A DNA stretch of 64,000 bases from JBFGFX01 sp965232455. GTDB lineage: Bacteria > Pseudomonadota > Gammaproteobacteria > Steroidobacterales > Woeseiaceae. The notes under the pieces are model-generated. The model ran no database searches. It saw nothing but the letters and a program-made list of their open reading frames with translations, and had not been told where the DNA came from. The stretch covers positions 5,394,001 to 5,458,000 of the forward strand of contig OZ246981.1 of assembly GCA_965232455.1 (NCBI GenBank), read 5' to 3'. Below are positions 26,261-34,615 of the stretch, piece by piece. Numbering within the stretch: the stretch's first letter is position 1; each line of letters opens with the position of its first letter. A program made the translations under genes and the position numbers.

Positions 26261-27169
26261 TTAACGCCTGATTTTCGCCGCTTTAGATTGCCCTTTGAGC
26301 CACCGCTGCCCGAGCTGCTGGCAATAGCGTTCCATATTTGCCAAAGACCCGACAGCTCGGCAGTACCAACGACCGTAGTGAGTCATTTCTCGAAGCCAAG
26401 ATTTCTGTGTGATATCCAATCGCCCGAGTAGCGGCGGCAAAGTATTGGAGATACGGCCTCGCTTTTTGGGATCGAGATGCCGCCCTGTCCAGTCCACGAG
26501 TTCAAGGTAATCGTGTTGCCGCACCGGCAGTGATTGAACCTCGGTCGTCCGAGAGTTCCGCATAGACATGAGGTGCGCATCGTCCTGCTCGATACGGGCC
26601 CTGACGGAAGTGTGATCCGAAGTTTCCGGGGATGTTGCCGCACGCGCCCGTATCGGGTTCAGATCGACGTATACCATACACTTCAGCAAAGCCTCTTCAT
26701 CGAGCAAGGCCTGACACTTGAATCGACCCTCCCAAAACCGGCCCTTGCATCGATCCTCGCGGTTGGCGATTCGAGCCAGGGGCTCGTTAAGGCACCGCAT
26801 GTACCAGGAGATGCTGGACAAGCGGGCGCGCCACTGCTCAACCTGTTCCGAGGTGGGAGCCGTTGGTACAGAGAACAGTCGTCGCCAACGGTCAATGACT
26901 GCTCCATCGGACCAGGATTCGGCCAGAGCTGCATTGATCCGCAGCACCACATGGTAGTGATTGCTCATGATCGTATAAGCTGCAAGGTCGATGGCAAAGA
27001 CATTGGATAGCAACACCAGTCGTTCTTCGAGCCACCGCTTACGGTGATTAAAGTTCTTGCCCGAATATCGATCAGCGCCACACAGGAAGGCGCGCCGTAC
27101 GCAGCGGGTGGTACAGTGGTAGTACGGCGTGAGCTCGAGGCTGATCTGCTGTTTGCGGGGCACGGTCAT
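26261..27169 (-). CDS. REP-associated tyrosine transposase (RAYT; Y1/HUH, IS200-like)
   Basis: 302 residues. HUH-type single-strand DNA nuclease fold: N-terminal YYHCTTRCVRRAFLCG, then AYTIMSNHYHVVLRI with the metal-binding HxH, and a catalytic-tyrosine helix expected around the LLKCMVYVDLNPIRA segment, which is the usual RAYT signature. The start at 27169 has GAGGAG 7 bp upstream; an ATG at 27208 lacks this. The C-terminal extension makes it larger than IS200 TnpA, as in RAYTs. Such enzymes are thought to bind and move REP-like hairpins. Here the gene sits between inverted arrays of a GGACACCC repeat, which are its likely substrate. Confidence 0.9.
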   Translation of the reverse strand: MTVPRKQQISLELTPYYHCTTRCVRRAFLCGADRYSGKNFNHRKRWLEERLVLLSNVFAIDLAAYTIMSNHYHVVLRINAALAESWSDGAVIDRWRRLFSVPTAPTSEQVEQWRARLSSISWYMRCLNEPLARIANREDRCKGRFWEGRFKCQALLDEEALLKCMVYVDLNPIRARAATSPETSDHTSVRARIEQDDAHLMSMRNSRTTEVQSLPVRQHDYLELVDWTGRHLDPKKRGRISNTLPPLLGRLDITQKSWLREMTHYGRWYCRAVGSLANMERYCQQLGQRWLKGQSKAAKIRR

Positions 27170-27256
27170 CGATAGCTCCTCAGGGACTGGGCTATCAAAG
27201 CAGATCACTGCGCGATGAGGCAGTTGTTTATCCTGTGTTTTTGTGAGGTTTTGCGA

Positions 27257-27420
27257 AGAATTATGGGTGTCCTGATTTCCCTACTGATTTCCCTCTAAGA
27301 ATTATGGGTGTCCTGATTTCCCCTTTGCTGATTTCCCCTCTGATTTCCCCTTCCCTGATTTCCCCTCTGATTTCCCTCTCTCTTCTGATTTCCCTCTTCC
27401 TGATTTGCCCTGATTTGCCT
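27257..27420 (-). repeat. Right repeat array: GGGTGTCC plus CTGATTTCCC microrepeats
   Basis: AATTATGGGTGTCCTGATTTCC occurs twice (GGGTGTCC at 27265-27272 and 27306-27313). After these come about eight degenerate copies of CTGATTTCCC(CT) up to 27420, giving a strongly pyrimidine-biased strand. The orientation is opposite to the left array, so the RAYT gene lies between inverted arrays. Confidence 0.75.
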
Positions 27421-27451
27421 ATCGGAATGTGAGAAACGAAAATTGACGAAC

Positions 27452-27913
27452 ATGCGAGTATTAAAAAGGTCACGAAAGAAGCCGCAAGTCGGAGATGTAT
27501 TCGCGCTGAAAATAGAAGACGAACTGTACCACTGGGGTCTGGTTGTTAGCACGACTGCCAGGATTGGCGGGTTTGATGATTGTATATTGATTTACATTTA
27601 CTCGGTTACCACTATCGCGCGTAATGAAGTACCGAAATTAGCACTGGCTGACTTACTGCTTCCGCCAATAGCAACTAATGAGTTACCTTGGAGAAAGGGC
27701 TTCTTTGAGACTGTTTGCAATCAGCCCCTGACAGAATTCGAGTTGCTTCCCGTTCATTGCTTCAAGAGTGTAGCGTTTGGACGATACTTTGATGACATGG
27801 GAAGGCCGTTGGAGGGAGAATCGGAGCCCTGTGGAATATACGGCCTCGATAGTTATCAAACCATAGATGACAAGATCAGTGAGGCCCTTGGCCTCGCGTT
27901 AACGCCAGATTAG
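27452..27913 (+). CDS. Imm26-type immunity protein
   Basis: 153 residues from the ATG (an in-frame TTG at 27443 is possible). The pattern fits the Imm26 family: RSRKKPQVGDVFALKIEDE at the start, ILIYIYSV, PPIATNELPWRKGFFETV in the middle, and GIYGLDSYQTIDDKISEALGL at the end. Imm26 proteins neutralise nuclease-type polymorphic toxins, typically in RHS/CDI loci. No matching toxin tip is left beside it, so it is an orphan immunity gene. Low GC compared with housekeeping neighbours supports transfer with RHS modules. Confidence 0.82.
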   Translation: MRVLKRSRKKPQVGDVFALKIEDELYHWGLVVSTTARIGGFDDCILIYIYSVTTIARNEVPKLALADLLLPPIATNELPWRKGFFETVCNQPLTEFELLPVHCFKSVAFGRYFDDMGRPLEGESEPCGIYGLDSYQTIDDKISEALGLALTPD

Positions 27914-27947
27914 ACGAAGAGTCAGCTATACAGTCGACAATAATCCG

Positions 27948-28276
27948 AGTACTCACAAAATACCGTAGCCAAGAACGAGCAAACAAAAAGATCGGGAAGT
28001 CTACGCCTTTCAAGCAGTTCATCATTGAGATGACAGGTTCACGAACCCCGCGAACGAGTGATCGCCGCGAATCCGAACGCAACCAGCGCCGGCAGCGCCT
28101 GAACGTACAGAATGGACGTTTTTACCGTAATCGCGCCGAAGACGCCCGCCACGATCACACAGGACAAAAAGAACGCCTGAATCGGAAAGGCGTTTTCTTT
28201 TTTTACCGCGCCCCAAATCAGTCCCGCCGCCAGAAAGCCGTTGTACAAACCCTGGTTTGCGGCGAGCGACGCCGAC
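27948..28276. repeat. Right copy of the 329-bp direct duplication
   Basis: Matches 24832-25160 at an offset of 3116 bp. This copy runs through the intact DUF1304 gene and is likely the original. The left copy is truncated at the repeat junction. Confidence 0.85.
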
Positions 28277-28410
28277 TGCTGGGCGAATTCCGGCGTTAAC
28301 CCGAAGGTCTTCAGTCCGATCGGAGCGGTCCAGAGGAACATTTCCAGAACCAGAAAATAGAGATGTTCCACGGCGACAAGCGCGATCAGAATCGTCGTGA
28401 CTGTTTTCAT
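28039..28410 (-). CDS. DUF1304 family membrane protein
   Basis: 123 residues with four predicted membrane helices: ILIALVAVEHLYFLVLEMFLW, LYNGFLAAGLIWGAV, IQAFFLSCVIVAGVFGA and ALPALVAFGFAA. The HLYFLVLEMFLW start and the NQGLYNGFLAAGL segment are family hallmarks. The start at 28410 has GGAGGAAAATC upstream. Function unknown; an inner-membrane location is expected. Its 3' half is duplicated at 24923-25160. Confidence 0.88.
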   Translation of the reverse strand: MKTVTTILIALVAVEHLYFLVLEMFLWTAPIGLKTFGLTPEFAQQSASLAANQGLYNGFLAAGLIWGAVKKENAFPIQAFFLSCVIVAGVFGAITVKTSILYVQALPALVAFGFAAITRSRGS

Positions 28411-28495
28411 GATTTTCCTCCTTCGGGTTTCGCGCCGGTGACGTTGGCCAACGGGCGCTCGTATGCAGACCAAACGAACCGAACCGAGACATTGC

Positions 28496-31400
28496 CTACC
28501 ATGTCATTCGCAGCCCGGCGTAGAAGAACCGCCCGATCGGGTCGTAAACCGGGTCGAAGTTGCGGCTGCCGCCGCTCGTGAAACCGTCCGGGATGAACGG
28601 GCCCGTTTCGTTGTCGATGTTGTTGATTCCAGCGAAGATCGAGACCAACGGGCTGTCGCCGAACGCGTATTGAGCATAGACGTCGTGCGTGACGTTCTGC
28701 TCGAACTTGAAAAAGGCGGGGTTCGGTTCGCCGCTTTCGAGAAATTTACGTTCACGATTATCGTCGATACCGGTCCCGAGGTAGTGTAGCCGGTAGCGTA
28801 CGTGCAGATCTCCCCGATTCCAGACAAGTGTCGACAGGTATTCGTGTTCGGGAAAACCCACTTCGCCGGTAAATTCGCGGACTGCCGGGCCGTCCGGACC
28901 GGCAGCGCTGTTCGATCGATCGATGACGTAGGTGTAAATGGTCCTGAACTCGAAATCGCCGGGTGCAAACGGAAGCTCGAAGTGGTAGTTGAGCGCCACG
29001 TCGATTCCCTTCGCGCTGAGCGTGCTGATGTTCTCGACCCGGTTCGATACCCGCGATAGTTGCCCCGAGCCATCACGCGTGATCGCGTCACAAAACCGAT
29101 TGTCCGGAAACGTTGGCGAGCCGTAACAATAATCGACCGTGTCCTGACTGCCTATCAGGACAATTGCATTGTCGATCTTGATGTCGTAGTAGTCGGTGAC
29201 AAGGGAAAATCCCTCGAGCACCGTCGGCGTGAATACGATGCCGGCCGTGAACGTCTCCGACGTTTCCGCGTCCAGGCCTGAATTGCCCGCGTTCGGCCCG
29301 AATACGCTTGTTGTTGCCTGCCGAAACTGGTCCGTGACGGCAATTGAGTTGGAGATGGATTCCACCGAACGGCAGTTGTCGTCGATCAGCCCCGTCGAGC
29401 TTGCCGTGACGCCGGCGCACGGGTCGTTCACCGTGTCGAAATCGGAGCGAGGGGCTGAAAACAGCTCGGTGATGTTTGGCGCTCTTTGAGCACTCGACGC
29501 CTGTGTTTTGATACGGACATCGTCCGTAACCGCCCAGCTCAGGCCGACTTTCCAACTGTTGGCGTTACCGATCGTATCGTATTCGGCCACGCGGCCGGCG
29601 AGTTCGACGTTCAGTTGCTCGGCCCAGGGGCGATCGCCGATCAGCGGTATACCCAGTTCGACGAACGCCTCCCGGACCTCGTATTCACCGCTCAGGTCGG
29701 GGATTGTGCCGGTTGTCGTCAGGCCAAGCTGGGTTGCCGGGTCGCCGCGCGTCCGCTGTTCTTCTTTCCGGTACTCGACGCCGAACGCCGCTTCCGCCGT
29801 CCCGGCCGGCAGCCCGACAATCGGGCCGACGACCGTGGCGCCGAACATGGTCTGATCCAGTTCCTGCTTCAGCCTGTCCGTGGCGCGCACGTAATCCGCC
29901 ATCTCCGGCGTAAGACTTCCGGCGCCGAACAGGTTTACGGGTACGCAACCGGCTGCGCGCGCCGTCTCTTCATCACACCGATAGCTGCCAGGGTTTGCCG
30001 GGTCTTCCTCCACGTTGAGACCGAAGCGAAGGTTCTGAAGGTTGAGTTCGTTGTCGCGGACTTGCCGCTGCCGGAAGTTGCCCTTGCTGACAAAAGCGGA
30101 CCAGTTCCAGCGATCCTCCGCGAAGGAGCCCTCTAGGCCGAACCATGCCCTGACCGTGTCGCGATCCGACGCGCGCAGGCGCGGGCCAACTTCGGTGAAA
30201 CGCCGGCGCCAGCTCACGGTTCGGTTGCGTGTTTCTTCGACCGCGGACGGTATGAACGGATTGTCGGCGGCGATGTTGCCGACTTCTTCCTCGAAACCGT
30301 CTTCACCAAAACTCGTATCGTCGTCGGCGCTCGCCGCCGCCCGTTTTGCCTCCGTCTCGATCGAAGAAAACTGCAGGCTGGTGAAGCCCGACAGGTTCGA
30401 CAAGAAATCGAAGTCGGCTTTCATCGCCGCCGAGAACCGTTCGCGAAACGGGGATATCACGGCGTACGGCCGCGGGTTGAAGCCGTCGAGGGCGGTCTCG
30501 AACCCGAGCCGGGGGTCGCGGTCGTCCGGAGGTCCGATACTTCGATCGTTGTACCAGGTTCCGTTGGCGTGCCATGCGTCGTCGCCCTCGAACCGGCCGC
30601 CGGGAATCCTGGAACTCAGGTCACCGTGCTCGAACTCGCCGGTGTCGCGATCGAACTCAACGGGCGATACCGCCCAGTCGCGGTCGCGCCCGAATACTGG
30701 CGTTTCCCGGTCGTACGCCGCCGCGAACAAAACGTTTCCCTTGTCGTTGGGGAAGCTCGTACCGGCCAACACGTCTACCAGGCCTTCCTGTTCACCGCCG
30801 TCCGCGGAATCTCCGTAGCGGAGATTGACCTGTAACCCGTCGTAGTTGTCTCTAAGGATGATGTTGGCAACGCCCGCTACCGCGTCCGATCCGTAAACGG
30901 CCGAGGCGCCGCCGGTCACGACTTCGACCCGCTCGACGAAACCGGCCGGTATCGTGCCGAGGTCGACGCGCTGCGCATTGCCGCTGTTGGAGACGACTCG
31001 TCGCCCGTCAATCAGCGTGAGCGTCCGGTTGCTGCCCAGGTTTCGCAGGCTGATGCTGGTGAGGCCGGCATTCTGGGTGGCGAGGACCGTGCTTTCGGGA
31101 GACAGTCCCAATGCAACGCCCGGGATCTGTTCGAGGATTTCTCCCAGGCTGACGGAGCCGGCGGCGTCGATGTCCTGGAGCCCGATTACCCGGGTTGGAA
31201 CCGACGAACCCCAGTTCGAGTTTGAAATCCTGCTGCCGGTGGTGACGATTTCGTCGAGGCGAGCAGACGTGTTTCTCCCACCCGCGATTCGCAGATTCCC
31301 GGCGTCGGTTGCTCGCGGCTCCCGGGCGGTGGACGGATTTTCCCCGGCACGTATCCCGCCTGACCGGGCTTCCGTTTTTTCCGGATTTGGGTTTTCTTCC

Positions 31401-31714
31401 GTGACGCCGATCGTGACCGTCCGCTTATTCACGAACTGGTAGTCCAGCCCCGTGCTCGTCAACAGTTGGCTCAGGGTGGCTTCGCTGGATTCCCTTATGT
31501 CGGCGCCTTGCGAGTCGACGCCGTCCGCAAGCTCCGCGAGGTAAATAACCTGCAGACCGGTTATCTCGGCAAACTCTTTTAGTGCGGCGCCCAGGGGCTG
31601 CGGTGCGATGTACCCATCGTCGCCGGTTTCCGCCAGTACCGCGCTGCCGAGCAGGCAAACGCCGGCGGCGAGAAGCCCCCTGGCTGCTCGAATTATTTCC
31701 ATCCCCCGATGCAT
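28496..31714 (-). CDS. TonB-dependent receptor with N-terminal STN signalling domain (FecA-like)
   Basis: 1072 residues. Signal peptide (GLLAAGVCLLGSAVLAE), then an STN/secretin-TonB domain at about 36-105 (PQPLGAALKEFAEITGLQVIY, LSQLLTSTGLDYQ), a linker, the TonB-box-like LDEIVTTGSRI, a plug (SISLRNLGSNRTLTLIDGRR, GGASAVYGSDAVAGVANIIL) and a large barrel ending YAGLRMTW with a terminal aromatic. The STN domain is the contact for FecR-type regulators, and genes for FecR and a sigma factor lie directly upstream in the same direction. So ligand binding should switch on this cassette. Ligand unknown. Confidence 0.94.
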   Translation of the reverse strand: MHRGMEIIRAARGLLAAGVCLLGSAVLAETGDDGYIAPQPLGAALKEFAEITGLQVIYLAELADGVDSQGADIRESSEATLSQLLTSTGLDYQFVNKRTVTIGVTEENPNPEKTEARSGGIRAGENPSTAREPRATDAGNLRIAGGRNTSARLDEIVTTGSRISNSNWGSSVPTRVIGLQDIDAAGSVSLGEILEQIPGVALGLSPESTVLATQNAGLTSISLRNLGSNRTLTLIDGRRVVSNSGNAQRVDLGTIPAGFVERVEVVTGGASAVYGSDAVAGVANIILRDNYDGLQVNLRYGDSADGGEQEGLVDVLAGTSFPNDKGNVLFAAAYDRETPVFGRDRDWAVSPVEFDRDTGEFEHGDLSSRIPGGRFEGDDAWHANGTWYNDRSIGPPDDRDPRLGFETALDGFNPRPYAVISPFRERFSAAMKADFDFLSNLSGFTSLQFSSIETEAKRAAASADDDTSFGEDGFEEEVGNIAADNPFIPSAVEETRNRTVSWRRRFTEVGPRLRASDRDTVRAWFGLEGSFAEDRWNWSAFVSKGNFRQRQVRDNELNLQNLRFGLNVEEDPANPGSYRCDEETARAAGCVPVNLFGAGSLTPEMADYVRATDRLKQELDQTMFGATVVGPIVGLPAGTAEAAFGVEYRKEEQRTRGDPATQLGLTTTGTIPDLSGEYEVREAFVELGIPLIGDRPWAEQLNVELAGRVAEYDTIGNANSWKVGLSWAVTDDVRIKTQASSAQRAPNITELFSAPRSDFDTVNDPCAGVTASSTGLIDDNCRSVESISNSIAVTDQFRQATTSVFGPNAGNSGLDAETSETFTAGIVFTPTVLEGFSLVTDYYDIKIDNAIVLIGSQDTVDYCYGSPTFPDNRFCDAITRDGSGQLSRVSNRVENISTLSAKGIDVALNYHFELPFAPGDFEFRTIYTYVIDRSNSAAGPDGPAVREFTGEVGFPEHEYLSTLVWNRGDLHVRYRLHYLGTGIDDNRERKFLESGEPNPAFFKFEQNVTHDVYAQYAFGDSPLVSIFAGINNIDNETGPFIPDGFTSGGSRNFDPVYDPIGRFFYAGLRMTW

Positions 31715-31796
31715 GATCTGCCGTTCTTTTGGTTTTCTCAGCCTCCAGAGTGTTTCAGACTAAACCCGGCACCGATTTGAAGGCAGGCGCCGCCGG

Positions 31797-32909
31797 TTAA
31801 TTCCTGCCCACCGGAACCTGCGAACGGATCACGAGCGCGCCGTCCGGGCGCCGGACGGTCTCGACGTCGCGAACGTGCTGGAGGAACTCGATCAGCGACT
31901 CCGGATCGTTGCTGTCGAATACGCCGCTCAGCTCCAGCTCCGCCAGGGCGGCGTCCCCCAGTTGCAGCGGGTCCGCGTTGTAGCGATTGAACTGGGCGAT
32001 GATTTCGCCGAGCGGCGTGGCCTCGAACACCAGGCGCCGCTCGGTCCAGGCGGTCACGGGTTCGATGCTGGCGAGCGTGGCCGTGGTAATTTGCGGTTTC
32101 CGCGGCTCAAATCGCGCCTGTTCTCCGACGAGCAGCTCCACGACCGCGTCGCCGACGGTTGCCGAGGGCGAACCCCGGACGGGCGGCTCGCCGCCGATTG
32201 CCGGCCGTTCGATGGCGACCTTGCCCTCCAGAACGGTGACTTCGGTAGCGCTGTTCGACTTGTAAATGTTGAATCGTGTTCCGACAACCCTGACGGACGC
32301 CGATCCCGTGTCCACGACGAATGGACGCGATGAATTCTCTTCGACGTCAAACAGCGCTTCGCCGTCGATCAGCGTTACTTGCCGTTCGTCGTCCGCATAG
32401 GCGACCCCAACAGCGGTGAGTGTGTTGAGCTCGATTATCGAGCCGTCTTCCAGAACGATGGAACGCTGTTCTCCGAGCCCGGTGCGATATACCTCCAATT
32501 TCGGCCCCGTCGAAAGACTCGACCAGACGAGTGCTCCGAGTACGCCCGCCGCAAAGACGATGCTCGCCGCAATTCCAGCGAGCAATTTGCGAGATTTCGA
32601 CGAAGGCCGCCTGTCGATCGGCGCGCCGCGCCCGGTTACCCGATCGAAGGACAAAACGTCCGGTCCGAAATCATCTTGCGCAGGCGACCCGTCGAAACCT
32701 GCGTCCGGACCCGCGTCCACCTCTTCGAGATCGGCCCACAGTTTCGTTATCGCCAGATACTCATGCACGTGTACTGGCGACTCGAGAAGCCATTCGACGA
32801 ATTCACGGCGTACCGGTTTGGGCGGTTCTTCGTGTTCGCGCAGCCGGTTGAACCACTCGGCAGCCTCCTCGGCTATCTGCGCGCGCGTTTCCGTTGAACG
32901 CCTAGTCAT
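31797..32909 (-). CDS. FecR-family anti-sigma/sigma regulator
   Basis: 370 residues. The cytoplasmic N-terminal part has the family's EEAAEWFNRL start (DUF4880 type) and EFVEWLLESPVHVHEYL. One membrane helix lies at about residues 107-130 (LLAGIAASIVFAAGVLGALVW). The periplasmic FecR domain follows (YRTGLGEQRSIVLEDGSIIELNT, LIDGEALFDVEENSSRPFVV, VRVVGTRFNIY). The C-terminal secretin-like region (LSGVFDSNDPESLIEFLQHV) would contact the receptor STN domain. Its start overlaps the sigma gene by 8 bp, and the receptor gene follows after an 82-bp gap. Confidence 0.93.
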   Translation of the reverse strand: MTRRSTETRAQIAEEAAEWFNRLREHEEPPKPVRREFVEWLLESPVHVHEYLAITKLWADLEEVDAGPDAGFDGSPAQDDFGPDVLSFDRVTGRGAPIDRRPSSKSRKLLAGIAASIVFAAGVLGALVWSSLSTGPKLEVYRTGLGEQRSIVLEDGSIIELNTLTAVGVAYADDERQVTLIDGEALFDVEENSSRPFVVDTGSASVRVVGTRFNIYKSNSATEVTVLEGKVAIERPAIGGEPPVRGSPSATVGDAVVELLVGEQARFEPRKPQITTATLASIEPVTAWTERRLVFEATPLGEIIAQFNRYNADPLQLGDAALAELELSGVFDSNDPESLIEFLQHVRDVETVRRPDGALVIRSQVPVGRN

Positions 32910-33414
32910 ATCGGCACTGCCTGACGTAATCCCTGCACCGGGCCAAACCCTTGGTCAGGTATTTTTTAACCATGCCTGGAGAAATCTGCAGTCGCTGAGC
33001 GATCTCATTGTACGTCAGACCGTCTCGGCGGTGCATGAGCACCACGCGGCGCTGCCGCGTCGGCAACAGACTCAAGGCTCGCCCGAGGGCGTCCAGCGTT
33101 TGCCGTTGTTCCACCAGCGCTTCCGTGGAGCCCGCCGGCGACGCCAGTCCTTCGGGGTCGAGACCGCATGCGGCGGAATCGGGTCGAGCCTTCAGCCAGT
33201 GCTCTTGCAGCAGATTCGTGGCGACTCGGTACAGGTAGGCTTCCGGGTGCCGGATCAGATCCGTTCGTTCGAGCCGCAGCAATCGCAGAAAGGCCTCTTG
33301 CGCGAGGTCCCTGGCGTCTTCCTCGCTCGGCAGGCGTGAGGCGAGATAACGCACGAGATCCACCTGTCGATTCGTCGACAGGCGGTGCACGAGATCCTTC
33401 GTCCGTTTTGACAT
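32902..33414 (-). CDS. FecI-like ECF sigma factor
   Basis: 170 residues from the ATG at 33414; the frame is open further upstream but without family character. Region 2: EEDARDLAQEAFLRLLRLE with EAYLYRVATNLLQEHW. Region 4: LPTRQRRVVLMHRRDGLTYNEIAQRLQISPGMVKKYLTKGLARCRDYV, the typical FecI-type ending. It is first in the sigma-FecR-receptor operon. The promoter region carries a direct repeat (33431-33460). Confidence 0.92.
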   Translation of the reverse strand: MSKRTKDLVHRLSTNRQVDLVRYLASRLPSEEDARDLAQEAFLRLLRLERTDLIRHPEAYLYRVATNLLQEHWLKARPDSAACGLDPEGLASPAGSTEALVEQRQTLDALGRALSLLPTRQRRVVLMHRRDGLTYNEIAQRLQISPGMVKKYLTKGLARCRDYVRQCRYD

Positions 33415-33423
33415 GCAGTGTGT

Positions 33424-33460
33424 GGGTGTCCGTATTTGTTGTTTTCGTATTTGTTGTTTT
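33424..33460 (-). repeat. GGGTGTCC relic and tandem CGTATTTGTTGTTTT before the sigma gene
   Basis: TGGGTGTCC (33423-33431) is followed by CGTATTTGTTGTTTT twice in tandem (33431-33445, 33446-33460). The arrangement, GGGTGTCC then T-rich decamer-like repeats, mirrors the right array of the RAYT element at 27257-27420. It lies 10-46 bp upstream of the sigma start codon, where it could affect expression. Confidence 0.55.
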
Positions 33461-33629
33461 GGAGTGTTTTGGAGAGTACCGCGCAAGAACCCGTATAGAG
33501 TGGGTTTACGGTCGGATCGGGACCCCCAATTCGCCCGCTCGCGGCCGCCATTGTCCTGGCGTGGTACGTTCGTTTTCCAATGCCCCCGTCCGGTTGCGGC
33601 TGAGTCCGCCGCGGCCGGTTTCGGGCCTG

Positions 33630-34142
33630 TTATTCCTGTGCCGGAGGCTGATCTTTCAACCTCCGGGTCTTTTTGTTCAGCTCGATGACTTCGTCCCAGT
33701 TCTCGTTGAATACCAGGAACGACATCGCGTAGTGGGCGAGTTTCCATTTTCCATCCTGGCGAACGAGTACACCCGTGCCACGGAACCGACCGTTTTGTTC
33801 CGAGAAAATCACCTCGTCGAACCATGCGACGCCGCCCGACTCCGCGAGTTGTATCGATCGTTCGACGGACCGGTAATCCCAACCGCGGCCGTTCTTGAAA
33901 CGACGGTCTACGTAGTCGGTGAAGTCCGGGTTCTTCGGCCAGCGCTCCCATTCATCGGTGCCCTGGAACACGGCGTCCTCCGTCAGATGGCCGAGGTAAC
34001 GCTGCTTGTCTCCATGCGCGGCGGCATCGTGAAAATCGTCGATGACTGCGGCGACGGCGGCAATGAGATCGACCCCGGCGTCGCTTGCCGCGGACGCGGT
34101 CGGCAGAAACACGGCCATCAAGAGAAAGCATCTGTACGTCAC
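33630..34142 (-). CDS. Exported NTF2/SnoaL-like protein
   Basis: 170 residues, signal peptide (RCFLLMAVFLPTASAAS). The mature part is an alpha+beta cone typical of SnoaL/DUF4440 proteins: IAAVAAVIDDFHDAAAHGDKQRYLGHLTEDAVFQGTDEWERW near the N-terminus, GVAWFDEVIFSEQNGRFRGTGVLVRQDGKWKLAHYAMSFLV near the C-terminus. Such proteins bind small molecules or act as simple enzymes; no specific function can be read. It stands alone between the sigma cassette and the DksA-type finger. Confidence 0.8.
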   Translation of the reverse strand: MTYRCFLLMAVFLPTASAASDAGVDLIAAVAAVIDDFHDAAAHGDKQRYLGHLTEDAVFQGTDEWERWPKNPDFTDYVDRRFKNGRGWDYRSVERSIQLAESGGVAWFDEVIFSEQNGRFRGTGVLVRQDGKWKLAHYAMSFLVFNENWDEVIELNKKTRRLKDQPPAQE

Positions 34143-34185
34143 TTCGGTCTCCGGCGATCGTTAGGCGCCTCCGGCGGCCAGCCGC

Positions 34186-34452
34186 CTACCTCAACTGGCT
34201 GTCCTTGCTCCCCCGGCGGTTGAATCCAGCGAGATTGACGGTTTCCTTGTCACGTTCCGTCTGGCAGGTGACGCACAGGCGAACGCCCGGGACGGCCTCG
34301 CGGCGGGCCTCCGGGATCTTGCCGCCGCATTCCTCGCAGTTCACGAGACTCTCACCGCGCGGCAGTTGGCTGCGGGCGTGGTTCACCGCGTCTTCGATAC
34401 TGGCATCGATCTGGTCCTGTACCGCGCCGTCTTTTGCAAATCCGCCGGCCAT
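34186..34452 (-). CDS. DksA/TraR-type C4 zinc-finger protein
   Basis: 88 residues. Zinc ligands CEECGGKIPEARREAVPGVRLCVTCQ (C-x2-C-x17-C-x2-C) with the RxxxxPxxxLCxxCQ signature of the DksA/TraR family. It lacks the long coiled-coil of full DksA, so it matches the short YbiI-like group. A preceding helix (DQIDASIEDAVNHARSQL) replaces the coiled-coil. Possible role in RNA polymerase modulation; unproven for this group. Confidence 0.87.
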   Translation of the reverse strand: MAGGFAKDGAVQDQIDASIEDAVNHARSQLPRGESLVNCEECGGKIPEARREAVPGVRLCVTCQTERDKETVNLAGFNRRGSKDSQLR

Positions 34453-34615
34453 CGAGAAGCTCCATCCGTTGCCGCAAGGATACCTTTATAACGGAATCGT
34501 CGTCGGGCCGCATTCTTCGCGGGAAGAACAGCCGTCGAAATGTTTGTTATCGTATCGAGACTGCTCTATCGCGAAGTGCCATAAGCGACTCACCGGGCTG
34601 AATGGGGATAAGCCG

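Larger units (their letters stand above)
25161..27420. mobile_element. RAYT element with inverted repeat arrays, inserted in RHS debris
   Basis: Bounds are approximate: first repeat at the duplication junction (25161) to the end of the CTGATTTCCC tract (27420). It comprises six GGACACCC copies, a lipoprotein gene, an RHS fragment, the RAYT gene and two inverted GGGTGTCC copies. No target-site duplication was found, as expected for an HUH enzyme. Confidence 0.55.
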
